From: Pseudomonas sp. A-RE-19
Lineage (GTDB): Bacteria; Pseudomonadota; Gammaproteobacteria; Pseudomonadales; Pseudomonadaceae
Assembly (NCBI RefSeq): GCF_019956555.1
Contig: NZ_JAHBDQ010000022.1
Span: 237,411-301,410, forward strand
Direction of reading: 5' to 3'
DNA: 64,000 nucleotides
Shown: positions 26,186-34,392 of the stretch, in pieces
Numbering within the stretch: the stretch's first letter is position 1
How the letters are laid out: each line of letters opens with the position of its first letter
Notes under the pieces: model-generated
Databases searched by the model: none
What the model was told of the DNA's origin: nothing
The model's input: the letters and a program-made list of their open reading frames with translations, nothing else
Program-made: the position numbers and the translations under genes

Positions 26186-26214
26186 CACCTGTAACCCCCT
26201 GCTGCCAGACACCA
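26186..26214 (-). promoter_or_regulatory. possible sigma-70 promoter of aroP leader
   Basis: On the minus strand, CTGGCA is followed by 17 nt and then TACAAT, a reasonable -35/-10 pair. Transcription from here would give a leader of roughly 250 nt before aroP containing the small Trp-rich frame. Prediction by eye only; the coordinates are approximate. Confidence 0.4.
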
Positions 26215-26219
26215 CTGGA

Positions 26220-26366
26220 TCAGCGTGTCGGTTGCCGGGATTGCCTGTGTCCGCCTCGAGAGCCTCGGGCGGCTGCAAAAATTGAGTCAGACCTTTGCAG
26301 GTCATCGATAAGGGCAGCGTAAAAATCGCCCTTCAGGGGGAGATGGAGATGAGTCACGGCGTTCAT
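26220..26366 (-). CDS. possible small ORF, unknown (weak)
   Basis: A 48-codon frame (MNAVTHLHLPLKGDFYAALIDD...) with a textbook AAGAAGGAGG ribosome binding site 4 bp upstream. Its ATGA overlaps the stop of a preceding 113-codon frame (26363-26704, minus), the arrangement of coupled genes. The C-terminal half is Arg/Gly/Ser-rich and not convincing, and the upstream frame lacks recognisable domains. This may be the decayed remnant of a two-gene unit. Confidence 0.25.
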   Translation of the reverse strand: MNAVTHLHLPLKGDFYAALIDDLQRSDSIFAAARGSRGGHRQSRQPTR

Positions 26367-26826
26367 TGCGCCTCCTTCTTGTTATGCACCTGCACGACAG
26401 GCATGGGGCGCATCTCACCCTTCATACGCTGCTGAAACAAGCGTGCCAGAGCCCTTGAATGCCACCCAGTCGTCGGCGGACGGCAGGTTTTCCTTACAGA
26501 CCTTTCCTCAGCAGCATTCCATGGGGTTTGAGACGGGTTTTCGTAACGTTTTATTGACAAGGCGTAACGCAAGTTTTCCAAATCAGATCCAGGGGGCGGC
26601 TGACTGTAAATTGACGATAGGAAGCTTCCTAAGCAAATATCCGACTTAGTTTTCTGTTTTTTATTAAGAAAATGGGCTTTCAAAAAATGGAATAAATAGT
26701 TCAAATGAAAATTGTTTAACTATTTTTTTGCATTTTAAAACCCCGTGAACTAGGTTTTCAGCGACTTGCCGAGCCGCATCGACCGGCACGTTGACGCGCT
26801 CTTCAACGAGTGAAAAGCACGCCACT
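26367..26826. other. AT-rich intergenic region, no convincing gene
   Basis: Holds the weak 113-codon minus frame (26363-26704), an inverted repeat ATAGTT (26696-26701) / AACTAT (26718-26723), and a second inverted repeat AAAACC / GGTTTT near 26737-26758. Both repeats lie 130-190 bp upstream of the peptide gene at 26891 and could be operators. The 26560-26760 part is much AT-richer than the genome around it. Confidence 0.5.
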
Positions 26827-26871
26827 GCTCTTATCAAAAGTGTTCTTACCGAAGCTGTTCTTACCAAAGAA
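26827..26871 (+). repeat. three 15-bp imperfect tandem repeats
   Basis: GCTCTTATCAAAAGT, GTTCTTACCGAAGCT and GTTCTTACCAAAGAA lie directly head to tail, ending 19 bp before the peptide gene ATG. They are in frame with that gene and would read LLLSK-VFLPK-LFLPK if translated, but the ribosome binding site favours the later ATG. Confidence 0.75.
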
Positions 26872-26890
26872 GTCATCTAGGAGATTCACC

Positions 26891-27028
26891 ATGCAAGCAC
26901 TGGACAAAGACTTGGACACTGAACTGCAACTGGACGATTGGTTTGAAGCACCGACCCATGATGCCGCCGTCGAAATGATGCAAGCCGACGCGGTCGTTCC
27001 GTTCGGCACGGCGATGTGGCCTCTATAA
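26891..27028 (+). CDS. 45-residue acidic peptide, candidate RiPP precursor
   Basis: Encodes a 45-residue peptide starting MQALDKDLDTELQLDDW and ending AVVPFGTAMWPL. A CTAGGAGATTCACC sequence puts AGGAG 7-8 bp before the ATG. The first 33 residues carry about ten acidic residues and a single Lys; the last 12 are uncharged and hydrophobic, with Pro37, Gly39, Trp43 and Pro44. This acidic-leader/hydrophobic-core layout and the position directly before an M29/NicX-like enzyme gene resemble RiPP precursor genes. It has no Cys, so it is not a lanthipeptide or a 3-thiaglutamate scaffold. No family recognised. Confidence 0.6.
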   Translation: MQALDKDLDTELQLDDWFEAPTHDAAVEMMQADAVVPFGTAMWPL

Positions 27029-27036
27029 GACATCCC

Positions 27037-27067
27037 GGCAGGCACGATCCGGCCGGTCGCGCCTGCC
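27037..27067 (+). promoter_or_regulatory. strong stem-loop between peptide and enzyme genes
   Basis: GGCAGGC at 27037-27043 faces GCCTGCC at 27061-27067, with further pairing inside toward a GGCC tip. It starts 8 bp after the peptide stop and ends 28 bp before the enzyme ATG. No T-run follows. Such hairpins between precursor and enzyme genes commonly lower downstream expression relative to the precursor. Confidence 0.65.
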
Positions 27068-27095
27068 ACTTTCTCGGTTTGTCAGGGAGGATTAC

Positions 27096-28061
27096 ATGGA
27101 TAAGCAGCGCGCCATCTCGCATTTCCTTTACTACCTCGAACATCACCCTGCCGTTGCCGGCATCAACCCGGCGAAGGTCTTGCTCGGCCACACCGCTGAT
27201 TACGAGGCACTGACCGGCGCCATCGCCGAACAGGCCGGTAACAGCCCACGGTTCAGCTTCAGCATGATGCGTCTGGACCTCGAACCCACCGAATTGCTGA
27301 CCCAGGCGATTACCGACAGCGATCTGTACATTTTCTTCTACGACTCTTCCACCCTGCCCAACCCGCGTCCCGAGGGCCCGGACTTTGTCCGTGCGCTGCA
27401 AGGCGTGATGGCGCAGAACTGGAAAAAGTCGCTGCTGTTCAAGGATTATGGCGATTACTTCTACGACACCTTCAGTGTCACCCCGCAGCGAATTGCCGGG
27501 TTGAACAGCCACTTGATCCAGCGCATGTCCCACGCCACCACCCTGAGTTTCAAAGATGATCACGGCTCGTGGTTCGAAACACCGCTAAGCAGCATCAAGA
27601 AGTGGACCGACATCAATGGTGTCGGCAACTTCGATCTGGCACCCGGTGAGATCGCCACTCACAGCGAGGCCATTAATGGCCGGGTGAAGTTTATGGGGAC
27701 GTTCCTCGGCACGATTCCGTTTGCCCGCAAGTACGGCGTGCTGGCATCACCGCTGGAGTTGTGGATCGAGAACTCGACCATCAGCAAAATCGCCACCGAT
27801 GTGCCGGGGCTGGAACATGACTTCAACAAGTACCTGGACGCCAATCCATCCAATCGGCGAATCGAGGAGTTGGGGATCGGCACCAACGAAGGCGTGAAAA
27901 ATCTGTATGCGCGCAATGCCGGATTCGAGGAGCGCCATTGCGGCTTGCACCTGGGGCTGGGCGGTGGCGCCAAGGGTAGCCATCACCTGGACCTGATCTT
28001 CTCCAGTGGCGTGTTGGCGCTGGATGATGAGCCGGTGTTTAACGGACGGTTTGTTTTCTAG
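27096..28061 (+). CDS. M29 aminopeptidase / NicX-like metalloenzyme
   Basis: A 321-residue soluble protein related to the M29 (aminopeptidase T) and NicX fold. Seen: LAPGEIATHSEAINGRVKF (about 181-199), like the family's PGGEVFTAP...NG signature with metal-ligand Glu near 185; ELGIGTN (Glu near 258); HCGLHLGLG (His near 281/285); and SHHLDLIF (His near 296/297, Asp 299). These match the expected metal ligands. A GGGAGG site lies 5 bp before the ATG. It follows the 45-residue peptide gene by 67 bp and is the only partner present. It could trim, hydrolyse or otherwise process the peptide; substrate unknown. Confidence 0.75.
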   Translation: MDKQRAISHFLYYLEHHPAVAGINPAKVLLGHTADYEALTGAIAEQAGNSPRFSFSMMRLDLEPTELLTQAITDSDLYIFFYDSSTLPNPRPEGPDFVRALQGVMAQNWKKSLLFKDYGDYFYDTFSVTPQRIAGLNSHLIQRMSHATTLSFKDDHGSWFETPLSSIKKWTDINGVGNFDLAPGEIATHSEAINGRVKFMGTFLGTIPFARKYGVLASPLELWIENSTISKIATDVPGLEHDFNKYLDANPSNRRIEELGIGTNEGVKNLYARNAGFEERHCGLHLGLGGGAKGSHHLDLIFSSGVLALDDEPVFNGRFVF

Positions 28062-28090
28062 ACCGGAATTGGCGGCGCCGCCACCGGCAT

Positions 28091-28175
28091 CATCGCGAGC
28101 AGGCTCGCTCCCACAGTGGACCGAGTTCTCAGGGGAAAAATGCGATCGAATGTGGGAGCGAGCCTGCTCGCGATG
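28091..28175. repeat. REP pair (family B)
   Basis: CATCGCGAGCAGGCTCGCTCCCACA and its inverted copy around a short spacer, between the M29-like gene and the rluB terminator. Confidence 0.9.
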
Positions 28176-28212
28176 ACGGACTCACAAACACCACAAAACT
28201 AAAGACAGCCCC

Positions 28213-28248
28213 CCAAAAAAAACGCCATCCTCGAAGGATGGCGTTTTT
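28213..28248 (-). terminator. terminator after rluB
   Basis: AAAAACGCCATCC faces GGATGGCGTTTTT around a TCGA loop. On the minus strand the stem ends in a run of eight T. It lies 18 bp past the rluB stop; A/T runs on both sides suggest it may also stop plus-strand transcription. Confidence 0.92.
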
Positions 28249-28265
28249 CATGGAGCGCTTACCGA

Positions 28266-29531
28266 TTACTCAGGCTTGCGACGACCGAAGCCCGGACGCT
28301 GGCCGGAACCGGCTGGCGCGCCGCGACGCTTGCCCGATGGCGCGTCACGATCAACCAGCACGATGCCTGGGCGTTTCTTCGGCGCGGGCTTGGCCGGGCG
28401 CTTGGTGTCGGCCGGGCGGTCTGCCACGGGCGTACCACGACCGGCAGGCGCGCCGCGATCGCTACGACCACCGGACGGAGCACCACGGCCTTCGCCACGC
28501 TCAGTGCGACCGTTGGCCGGACGCGGCGTGCGTGGACCGCGTTCGCCGTCCTGACGCGGTGCTGGCTTGCGGGCCGGGCGCTCGCCTTCGATCTGCGGTT
28601 CGCGGGCTGGACGCGGGCTGGCAGATGGAGCGCCGGCGGCTGGACGCAGGGTCCGTACGCGCTCGGTCTTGCCCATTGGACGCGACGATTTACGCTGCAT
28701 CCGATCAAGCTTGTCCTTGCTCTTGGCGTTCATTTGCGGCATCGCCACCGGCGTCAGGCCGACCTCGGCACTCAGAATGTCGACTTCGTACTGGCTCATT
28801 TCGCGCCAGCGGCCCATCGGCAGGTCGGAGTTGAGGAACACCGGACCGAAACGCACGCGCTTCAGGCGGCTGACCACCAGGCCCTGGGATTCCCACAGAC
28901 GACGGACTTCGCGGTTACGACCTTCCATCACCACGCAGTGGTACCAGTGGTTGAAACCTTCGCCACCCGGTGCCTGTTTGATGTCGGTGAACTTGGCCGG
29001 GCCGTCTTCGAGGACGACGCCCGCTTTCAGACGCTCGATCATCTCGTCATCGACTTCGCCACGTACACGTACCGCGTATTCACGGTCCATTTCGTAGGAA
29101 GGGTGCATCAGGCGGTTGGCCAGTTCACCGTCAGTGGTGAACATCAGCAGACCGGTGGTGTTGATGTCCAGACGACCGATGTTGATCCAGCGACCTTCTT
29201 TCGGGCGCGGCATCTTGTCGAACACGGTCGGACGGCCTTCCGGGTCGACACGGGTGCAGATTTCGCCGTCGGGCTTGTTGTACATGATCACGCGGCGTAC
29301 CGACTCGGCGGCTTCTTCGCGCTTGATCACCTTGCCATCGATGGTGATGGCGTCGTGCATGTCGACGCGCTGACCAAGGGTGGCGTCTTTGCCATTGACC
29401 TTGATCCGGCCGTGGCTGATCCAGGCCTCTACGTCACGGCGCGAGCCGACGCCGATACGGGCGAGGACTTTCTGCAGTTTTTCGCCTGCTGGGCCGATTT
29501 CCTGGTCGTCTTTCTGGTCGTTGATACTCAT
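28266..29531 (-). CDS. rluB: 23S rRNA pseudouridine(2605) synthase RluB
   Basis: Modifies U2605 in the peptidyl-transferase region of 23S rRNA. An S4-like RNA-binding domain (EKLQKVLARIGVGSRRDVEAWI) at about 15-75 is followed by the RsuA/RluB catalytic domain with GRLDINTTGLLMFTTDGELANRLMHP (catalytic Asp near 120). At 421 residues it exceeds E. coli RluB (291). The extra length is a basic Arg/Pro/Gly-rich tail after about residue 270, common in pseudomonads and probably disordered and RNA-binding. It is expressed alone, with its own terminator. Confidence 0.95.
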   Translation of the reverse strand: MSINDQKDDQEIGPAGEKLQKVLARIGVGSRRDVEAWISHGRIKVNGKDATLGQRVDMHDAITIDGKVIKREEAAESVRRVIMYNKPDGEICTRVDPEGRPTVFDKMPRPKEGRWINIGRLDINTTGLLMFTTDGELANRLMHPSYEMDREYAVRVRGEVDDEMIERLKAGVVLEDGPAKFTDIKQAPGGEGFNHWYHCVVMEGRNREVRRLWESQGLVVSRLKRVRFGPVFLNSDLPMGRWREMSQYEVDILSAEVGLTPVAMPQMNAKSKDKLDRMQRKSSRPMGKTERVRTLRPAAGAPSASPRPAREPQIEGERPARKPAPRQDGERGPRTPRPANGRTERGEGRGAPSGGRSDRGAPAGRGTPVADRPADTKRPAKPAPKKRPGIVLVDRDAPSGKRRGAPAGSGQRPGFGRRKPE

Positions 29532-29822
29532 CTGGGCACCTCCCGGTGTGGTCTGTTCAGGATGCTCTGGATTGAGGATCCTGAAGCGTTGTAAATCTGT
29601 GTACTTGGCGAAGGGATCGCTCGAGGGTCGCGAATCATACGCTCATGGAGACGTTCGCGCATCAGAGACTAGCTGATCAATGGAGACTTACTTGATTTTC
29701 CGCCGACCGGCGGTGCCGGGTTCGATCAACCAGACACCGAACCCATGTGGCAGCGAGCCGGCTCGCTCCCACAATGGGGTCAGGGTTTCTTCAGTTCGAT
29801 CTATCGCAAGTTTCTTGCGGCA
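29532..29822. other. rluB upstream region
   Basis: Apart from the REP-like palindrome at 29743-29778, nothing recognisable is seen. It separates rluB from the cupredoxin gene, both on the minus strand, so it should hold the rluB promoter. Confidence 0.5.
29743..29778. repeat. single REP-like palindrome (family B core)
   Basis: CCATGTGGCAGCGAGCC faces GGCTCGCTCCCACAATGG with almost no spacer, one self-complementary copy instead of the usual spaced pair. It lies between the cupredoxin gene end and the rluB upstream region. Confidence 0.75.
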
Positions 29823-30131
29823 TCACTGGCTGACCACAATCTTCCCGATCATCTGCGGATGCAGCGCACAAAAATACTCAAACTCCCCCGGTGTGTTGAA
29901 CACCCAGGAAAAACTGTCATGGGTATCCAGCGCCCCAGAGCGAAACACCTTGTGGGTTTCCGCCACCGTATGCGGAACCTGGTCGTCGTTCACCCACGTC
30001 ACTTTGGTGCCCACGACCACGGTCAAATCCTTGGGTCTGAACAGAAACTCCTTGATATCGATTTTCACCTCCTGAGCCCATACCGGCATCGACAGCATCA
30101 GGCAGACAACAGCCAACAGTCGCGTATTCAT
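29823..30131 (-). CDS. periplasmic cupredoxin (blue copper protein)
   Basis: A 102-residue small copper protein with a signal peptide cut near residue 19-20 (PVWA-Q). Type 1 copper ligands are visible: His54 in VPHTV, and Cys88, His91 and Met94 in FCALHPQM. This is the plastocyanin/amicyanin/pseudoazurin pattern and suggests periplasmic electron transfer or copper handling. It lies 13 bp after a Tat-exported metallophosphoesterase gene and is probably co-transcribed with it from an ECF-type promoter near 31160-31188. Confidence 0.92.
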   Translation of the reverse strand: MNTRLLAVVCLMLSMPVWAQEVKIDIKEFLFRPKDLTVVVGTKVTWVNDDQVPHTVAETHKVFRSGALDTHDSFSWVFNTPGEFEYFCALHPQMIGKIVVSQ

Positions 30132-30144
30132 CAGAGCCCCTCCA

Positions 30145-31113
30145 CTAAACCAGTGTCGAATCGATCAGTGCCAGCGGATGCGCACCCTGCGTCGCTCGCA
30201 CATCGGTGATCCCTAGATAATTGCGCAGTTGATCAGCCGCCACCGTCATCGGCCCCGGTGCCGACGCCGCACCCGGTGCGGGTTGCGGATAGGCCGTGCC
30301 GCGGGCGGTGTGGAAGGTGATATTGCCTTCGACCTTCTGGATGACCTGATGGATATGCCCGTTCAACACCGTCACCGAACCGTACTTGCGCAGCATGGCA
30401 ATCGCCTGGTCGCCATCCTCGGTGCCCCAACCCCACGGCTGATAAATCGTCCACAACGGAATATGGGTAAACACAACGATTGGCGTGCTGCTCGTCACGG
30501 CGCGCAAGTCATCGTTCAGCCATGCCAGTTGATCGGCGCCAAGCGTCGCTTCATGGCCAGCCTGGAAGTTGAAGACATTCACCAGCCCGATGAAATGCAC
30601 GCCGTGGTCATCGAAGCTGTACCAGCCATTGCCTTTGGTGCCCTTGCCGTAACGCTCCAGATAGAGCTTGCCGCCGCCCTCGTCGAGGGTGTCGTGCTCG
30701 CCCGGCACGTAGTGCACGGTGGACGGGAGGCCCTTGAGCAGTTGCGCGGCAGTATCGAACTCTTCCGGTTTCGACAGGTGGGTGATATCGCCGGTATGCA
30801 GGATCAACGACGGCCGTTTCGGTAATGCGATGACTTTGTCGATGGCCACCTGCAAGGTCTTCGACGGTTCCGGGTTGGCCTCCTTATTGAAACCGATATG
30901 CGAGTCGCTGATCTGCACAAAGTGGAAGGTGCTGGCCAGCGCTTTGGGGTCGGAGACGTTGCCGGAATCGTCCAACGCAAAAGCCCGCGGAACGCCGCCG
31001 CTCAAGGCCCAGATCACGCCGGCTCCGGCCCACGCGGAGCACTTGAGCAGAGTCCGGCGGTCGGGGTTCAGCGGACCGTCGGTGCGTCGTTCGTGTTTTG
31101 AATGAATGTCCAT
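30145..31113 (-). CDS. Tat-exported metallophosphoesterase
   Basis: A 322-residue calcineurin-like phosphoesterase. A twin-arginine signal (DRRTLLKCSAWAG, about 19-31, cut after RAFA near 46) indicates folded export. Metal-binding motifs in order: ISDSH (Asp70, His72), TGDIT (Asp109), PGEHD (138-141), THIP (about 216) and GHIH (about 252-255). The usual GNH motif reads GEH here, so an Asn metal ligand is replaced by Glu. It is transcribed with the cupredoxin gene, divergent from an ECF sigma/anti-sigma pair. Substrate unknown. Confidence 0.9.
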   Translation of the reverse strand: MDIHSKHERRTDGPLNPDRRTLLKCSAWAGAGVIWALSGGVPRAFALDDSGNVSDPKALASTFHFVQISDSHIGFNKEANPEPSKTLQVAIDKVIALPKRPSLILHTGDITHLSKPEEFDTAAQLLKGLPSTVHYVPGEHDTLDEGGGKLYLERYGKGTKGNGWYSFDDHGVHFIGLVNVFNFQAGHEATLGADQLAWLNDDLRAVTSSTPIVVFTHIPLWTIYQPWGWGTEDGDQAIAMLRKYGSVTVLNGHIHQVIQKVEGNITFHTARGTAYPQPAPGAASAPGPMTVAADQLRNYLGITDVRATQGAHPLALIDSTLV

Positions 31114-31159
31114 CGGTGTGCCCTCGCTAGCGGACTACAGTGATGTAGCTGACACGAGA

Positions 31160-31188
31160 TACAACCTTGCGGGACGAGTCTTTATTCC
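31160..31188 (-). promoter_or_regulatory. ECF-sigma type promoter of metallophosphoesterase-cupredoxin
   Basis: On the minus strand GGAATA (31183-31188) is followed by 16 nt and then GGTTGTA (31160-31166). The same two boxes with the same spacing occur on the plus strand in front of the sigma gene, so both directions are probably driven by that ECF factor. Confidence 0.7.
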
Positions 31189-31214
31189 ACGTCGGAAAAT
31201 TATTTTTTTCCCCG

Positions 31215-31243
31215 GGAATAAAACACAGCAAATGACGGTTATA
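31215..31243 (+). promoter_or_regulatory. ECF-sigma type autoregulatory promoter
   Basis: GGAATA (31215-31220), 16 nt, then GGTTATA (31237-31243), 26 bp before the sigma factor ATG. It has the same boxes and spacing as the divergent promoter at 31160-31188; ECF factors usually drive their own operon. Confidence 0.7.
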
Positions 31244-31268
31244 GGGGTGGGACGTTACGGGAATCACT

Positions 31269-31781
31269 ATGAAGCGATTTGAGGACTTGTTTGCGCCCCA
31301 CATGGATGCCGCCTACAACCTCGCGCGCTGGCTCACCGGTAACGACAGCGCCGCGCGCGACGTCGTGCAGGAAAGCGCCCTGCGGGCGATCAGATTCTTG
31401 CACCGTTTTGCCGACGGCAATGCCAAGGCCTGGTTTCTGACCATCGTGCGTAACGAAAGCTACACCTGGCTCAAGGCCTCGGCCGGCCACCGCTGGGTGG
31501 CTATCGGCGATGAACTGCCCGAAGACGATGCCGCGTTGAGTCACGGCCAAACCCCGGAGTTGCTGGCCATTCACACGGAAAACGCGGCCCTTGTCCAGCA
31601 AGCCCTGTGCGCCCTGCCGCCAATATTTCGCGAGGTGATTATTCTGAAGGAGCTCGAAGACATGCCCTACAAGGACATCGCCTTGGTGGCCGATATCCCC
31701 ATCGGCACCGTCATGTCGAGACTGGCCCGGGCTCGCGCCATGCTCAAGCTCGAACTACTGAAGTTGCATGATCATGAATGA
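31269..31781 (+). CDS. ECF-family RNA polymerase sigma factor
   Basis: A 170-residue group IV sigma factor. Region 2 spans about 5-75 (LARWLTGNDSAARDVVQESALRAIRFLHRF; AWFLTIVRNESY) and region 4 about 110-160 (LCALPPIFREVIILKELEDMPYKDIALVADIPIGTVMSRLARARAML). It overlaps the next gene, a zinc-finger anti-sigma factor, by 14 bp. Matched promoter boxes on both strands upstream indicate a regulon including itself and the divergent cupredoxin/phosphoesterase pair. Confidence 0.94.
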   Translation: MKRFEDLFAPHMDAAYNLARWLTGNDSAARDVVQESALRAIRFLHRFADGNAKAWFLTIVRNESYTWLKASAGHRWVAIGDELPEDDAALSHGQTPELLAIHTENAALVQQALCALPPIFREVIILKELEDMPYKDIALVADIPIGTVMSRLARARAMLKLELLKLHDHE

Positions 31782-32517
31782 ACTCGACTGCACGGCTTGC
31801 CAGACGCTGGTTCATGGCTATCTGGACAAGGAACTGGATACGGTGATGGCTGCCCGGATCGCCGGGCATTTGGCCGTATGTGCCCAATGCGCGCGGTTGC
31901 ATGATCAGGCGCGGCTACTGAAGGTAAGCGTGAAGCGACACGCGCCGTACTACCCGGCACCAACGTCGTTGACTGCCAACCTTTTAGCCCCTGTTGCGCC
32001 ACAAACCCGTGCAGTGGAACGTTGGCGAAAATGGTTCGCGCCTGTTTTTTCAGCGACAGCGCTGGCCTTGGCAGTGATGCTGTATGTCGTCACGCCAGCC
32101 AGCGAACAGCCGTTGATGGATGAGGCGGTCTCCAGCCATGTCCGCTCGTTGATGGGTGAACATCTGAACGATGTGGTTTCGTCCGACCGCCATACAGTGA
32201 AGCCTTGGTTCACCGGCAAGCTCGACTTTTCGCCGCCGGTATTCGATTACTCGGCGCAGGGCTTTCCATTGTTGGGTGGACGGTTGGATTACCTGCAACA
32301 TCAGACCACGGCGGCCCTGAGTTACGGGCGCGCCAAGCACATTATCAATGTGTTTATCCTGCCCACGCAGGAGGCGGATAAGCCACGGCAGAGTCAGACG
32401 GTCCGCGGCTTCAACGTCGTGTTCTGGCAAGAAAACCACATGCGATTCGTGCTGGTTTCCGATCTGGAGAAAAGTGAGCTGGAGGCGTTCAGCCAGTTGC
32501 TCAAGAACGGCACCTGA
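31768..32517 (+). CDS. membrane anti-sigma factor with zinc-binding domain
   Basis: Holds the preceding ECF sigma factor inactive until a signal arrives. Cys8 and Cys11, then the ZAS pattern His34-xxx-Cys38-xx-Cys41 (HLAVCAQC), mark the cytoplasmic zinc anti-sigma domain. One membrane segment (VFSATALALAVMLYVV, about 90-106) separates it from a periplasmic domain of about 140 residues. Length 249. A second in-frame ATG two codons later is also possible. Overlap with the sigma gene couples the pair. Confidence 0.9.
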   Translation: MIMNELDCTACQTLVHGYLDKELDTVMAARIAGHLAVCAQCARLHDQARLLKVSVKRHAPYYPAPTSLTANLLAPVAPQTRAVERWRKWFAPVFSATALALAVMLYVVTPASEQPLMDEAVSSHVRSLMGEHLNDVVSSDRHTVKPWFTGKLDFSPPVFDYSAQGFPLLGGRLDYLQHQTTAALSYGRAKHIINVFILPTQEADKPRQSQTVRGFNVVFWQENHMRFVLVSDLEKSELEAFSQLLKNGT

Positions 32518-32563
32518 AGGCAAGGTTGCGCCGCAACATAGAATCTCCCACATCGGGTTCGTG

Positions 32564-33562
<999 letters not shown>

Positions 33563-33573
33563 GATTCAACTCG

Positions 33574-34392
33574 TTATTCGGCTCGGGCCCGGACATGGAT
33601 CGCCGCGAACGGCTCATTCTGCACCAGCTCGACCAAGGATTCCTTGACCAGTTCGAGGATCGCCATAAAGGTCACCACCACCCCCAGGCGCCCTTCTTCG
33701 GCGGTGAACAACTCGACAAAGGGTACAAAACCGCCGCCCTTGAGTCGCTCCAGCACATCGCTCATACGCTCGCGGGTGGACAATGCCTCGCGACTGACCT
33801 GGTGGCTTTCGAACATGTCGCCGCGGCGCAGGACCTCGGCCATGGACATCAGCAACTCTGCCAGACGCACATCCGGCAACAGCTTGCGCGCTCGTGCCTC
33901 CGGGGCATCGAGCTTGGGCACCACCACGTCACGGCCCACGCGGCTCAGGCCATCAATGCCTTCGGCGGCAGCCTTGAAGCGTTCGTATTCCTGCAGACGA
34001 CGGATCAGTTCGGCGCGGGGGTCGTCTTCTTCATCTTCAATCGTTTCGGCCCGTGGCAGCAGCATCCGCGATTTGATCTCGGCGAGCATCGCGGCCATCA
34101 CCAGGTACTCGGCGGCCAACTCCAGGCGCACCGACTGCATCAACTCGACATAGCCCATGTACTGACGGGTGATTTCCGCCACCGGGATGTCGAGGATGTT
34201 GATGTTCTGTTTGCGGATCAGGTACAGCAGCAGGTCGAGCGGGCCTTCGAAGGCCTCGAGAAAAACCTCGAGCGCATCCGGCGGGATGTACAGGTCCAGC
34301 GGCATTTCCATGACCGCCTGGCCATAGACCATGGCGAAAGGCAGTTCTTGCTGGGCTCCGGCCTGGCTGTCGACGGGTTCTACTGCAGACAT
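33574..34392 (-). CDS. scpA: chromosome segregation protein ScpA
   Basis: Kleisin subunit bridging the SMC heads. Family segments: FEGPLDLLLYLIRKQNINILDIPVAEITRQYMGYV near 50-85, LAAEYLVMAAMLAEIKSRMLLP near 95-117, and the C-terminal winged helix (VVTFMAILELVKESLVELVQNEPFAAIHVRA). Length 272. It starts directly after the yciO stop and is followed by scpB. Confidence 0.95.
   Translation of the reverse strand: MSAVEPVDSQAGAQQELPFAMVYGQAVMEMPLDLYIPPDALEVFLEAFEGPLDLLLYLIRKQNINILDIPVAEITRQYMGYVELMQSVRLELAAEYLVMAAMLAEIKSRMLLPRAETIEDEEDDPRAELIRRLQEYERFKAAAEGIDGLSRVGRDVVVPKLDAPEARARKLLPDVRLAELLMSMAEVLRRGDMFESHQVSREALSTRERMSDVLERLKGGGFVPFVELFTAEEGRLGVVVTFMAILELVKESLVELVQNEPFAAIHVRARAE

Noticed and set aside
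26363..26704. 113-codon minus-strand frame as a firm gene
   Set aside because: No domain, odd composition and AT-rich N-terminus; kept only as part of a weak finding.
26810..27028. 72-residue version of the peptide gene
   Set aside because: The GTG at 26810 lacks a ribosome binding site, while the ATG at 26891 has a well-placed AGGAG.
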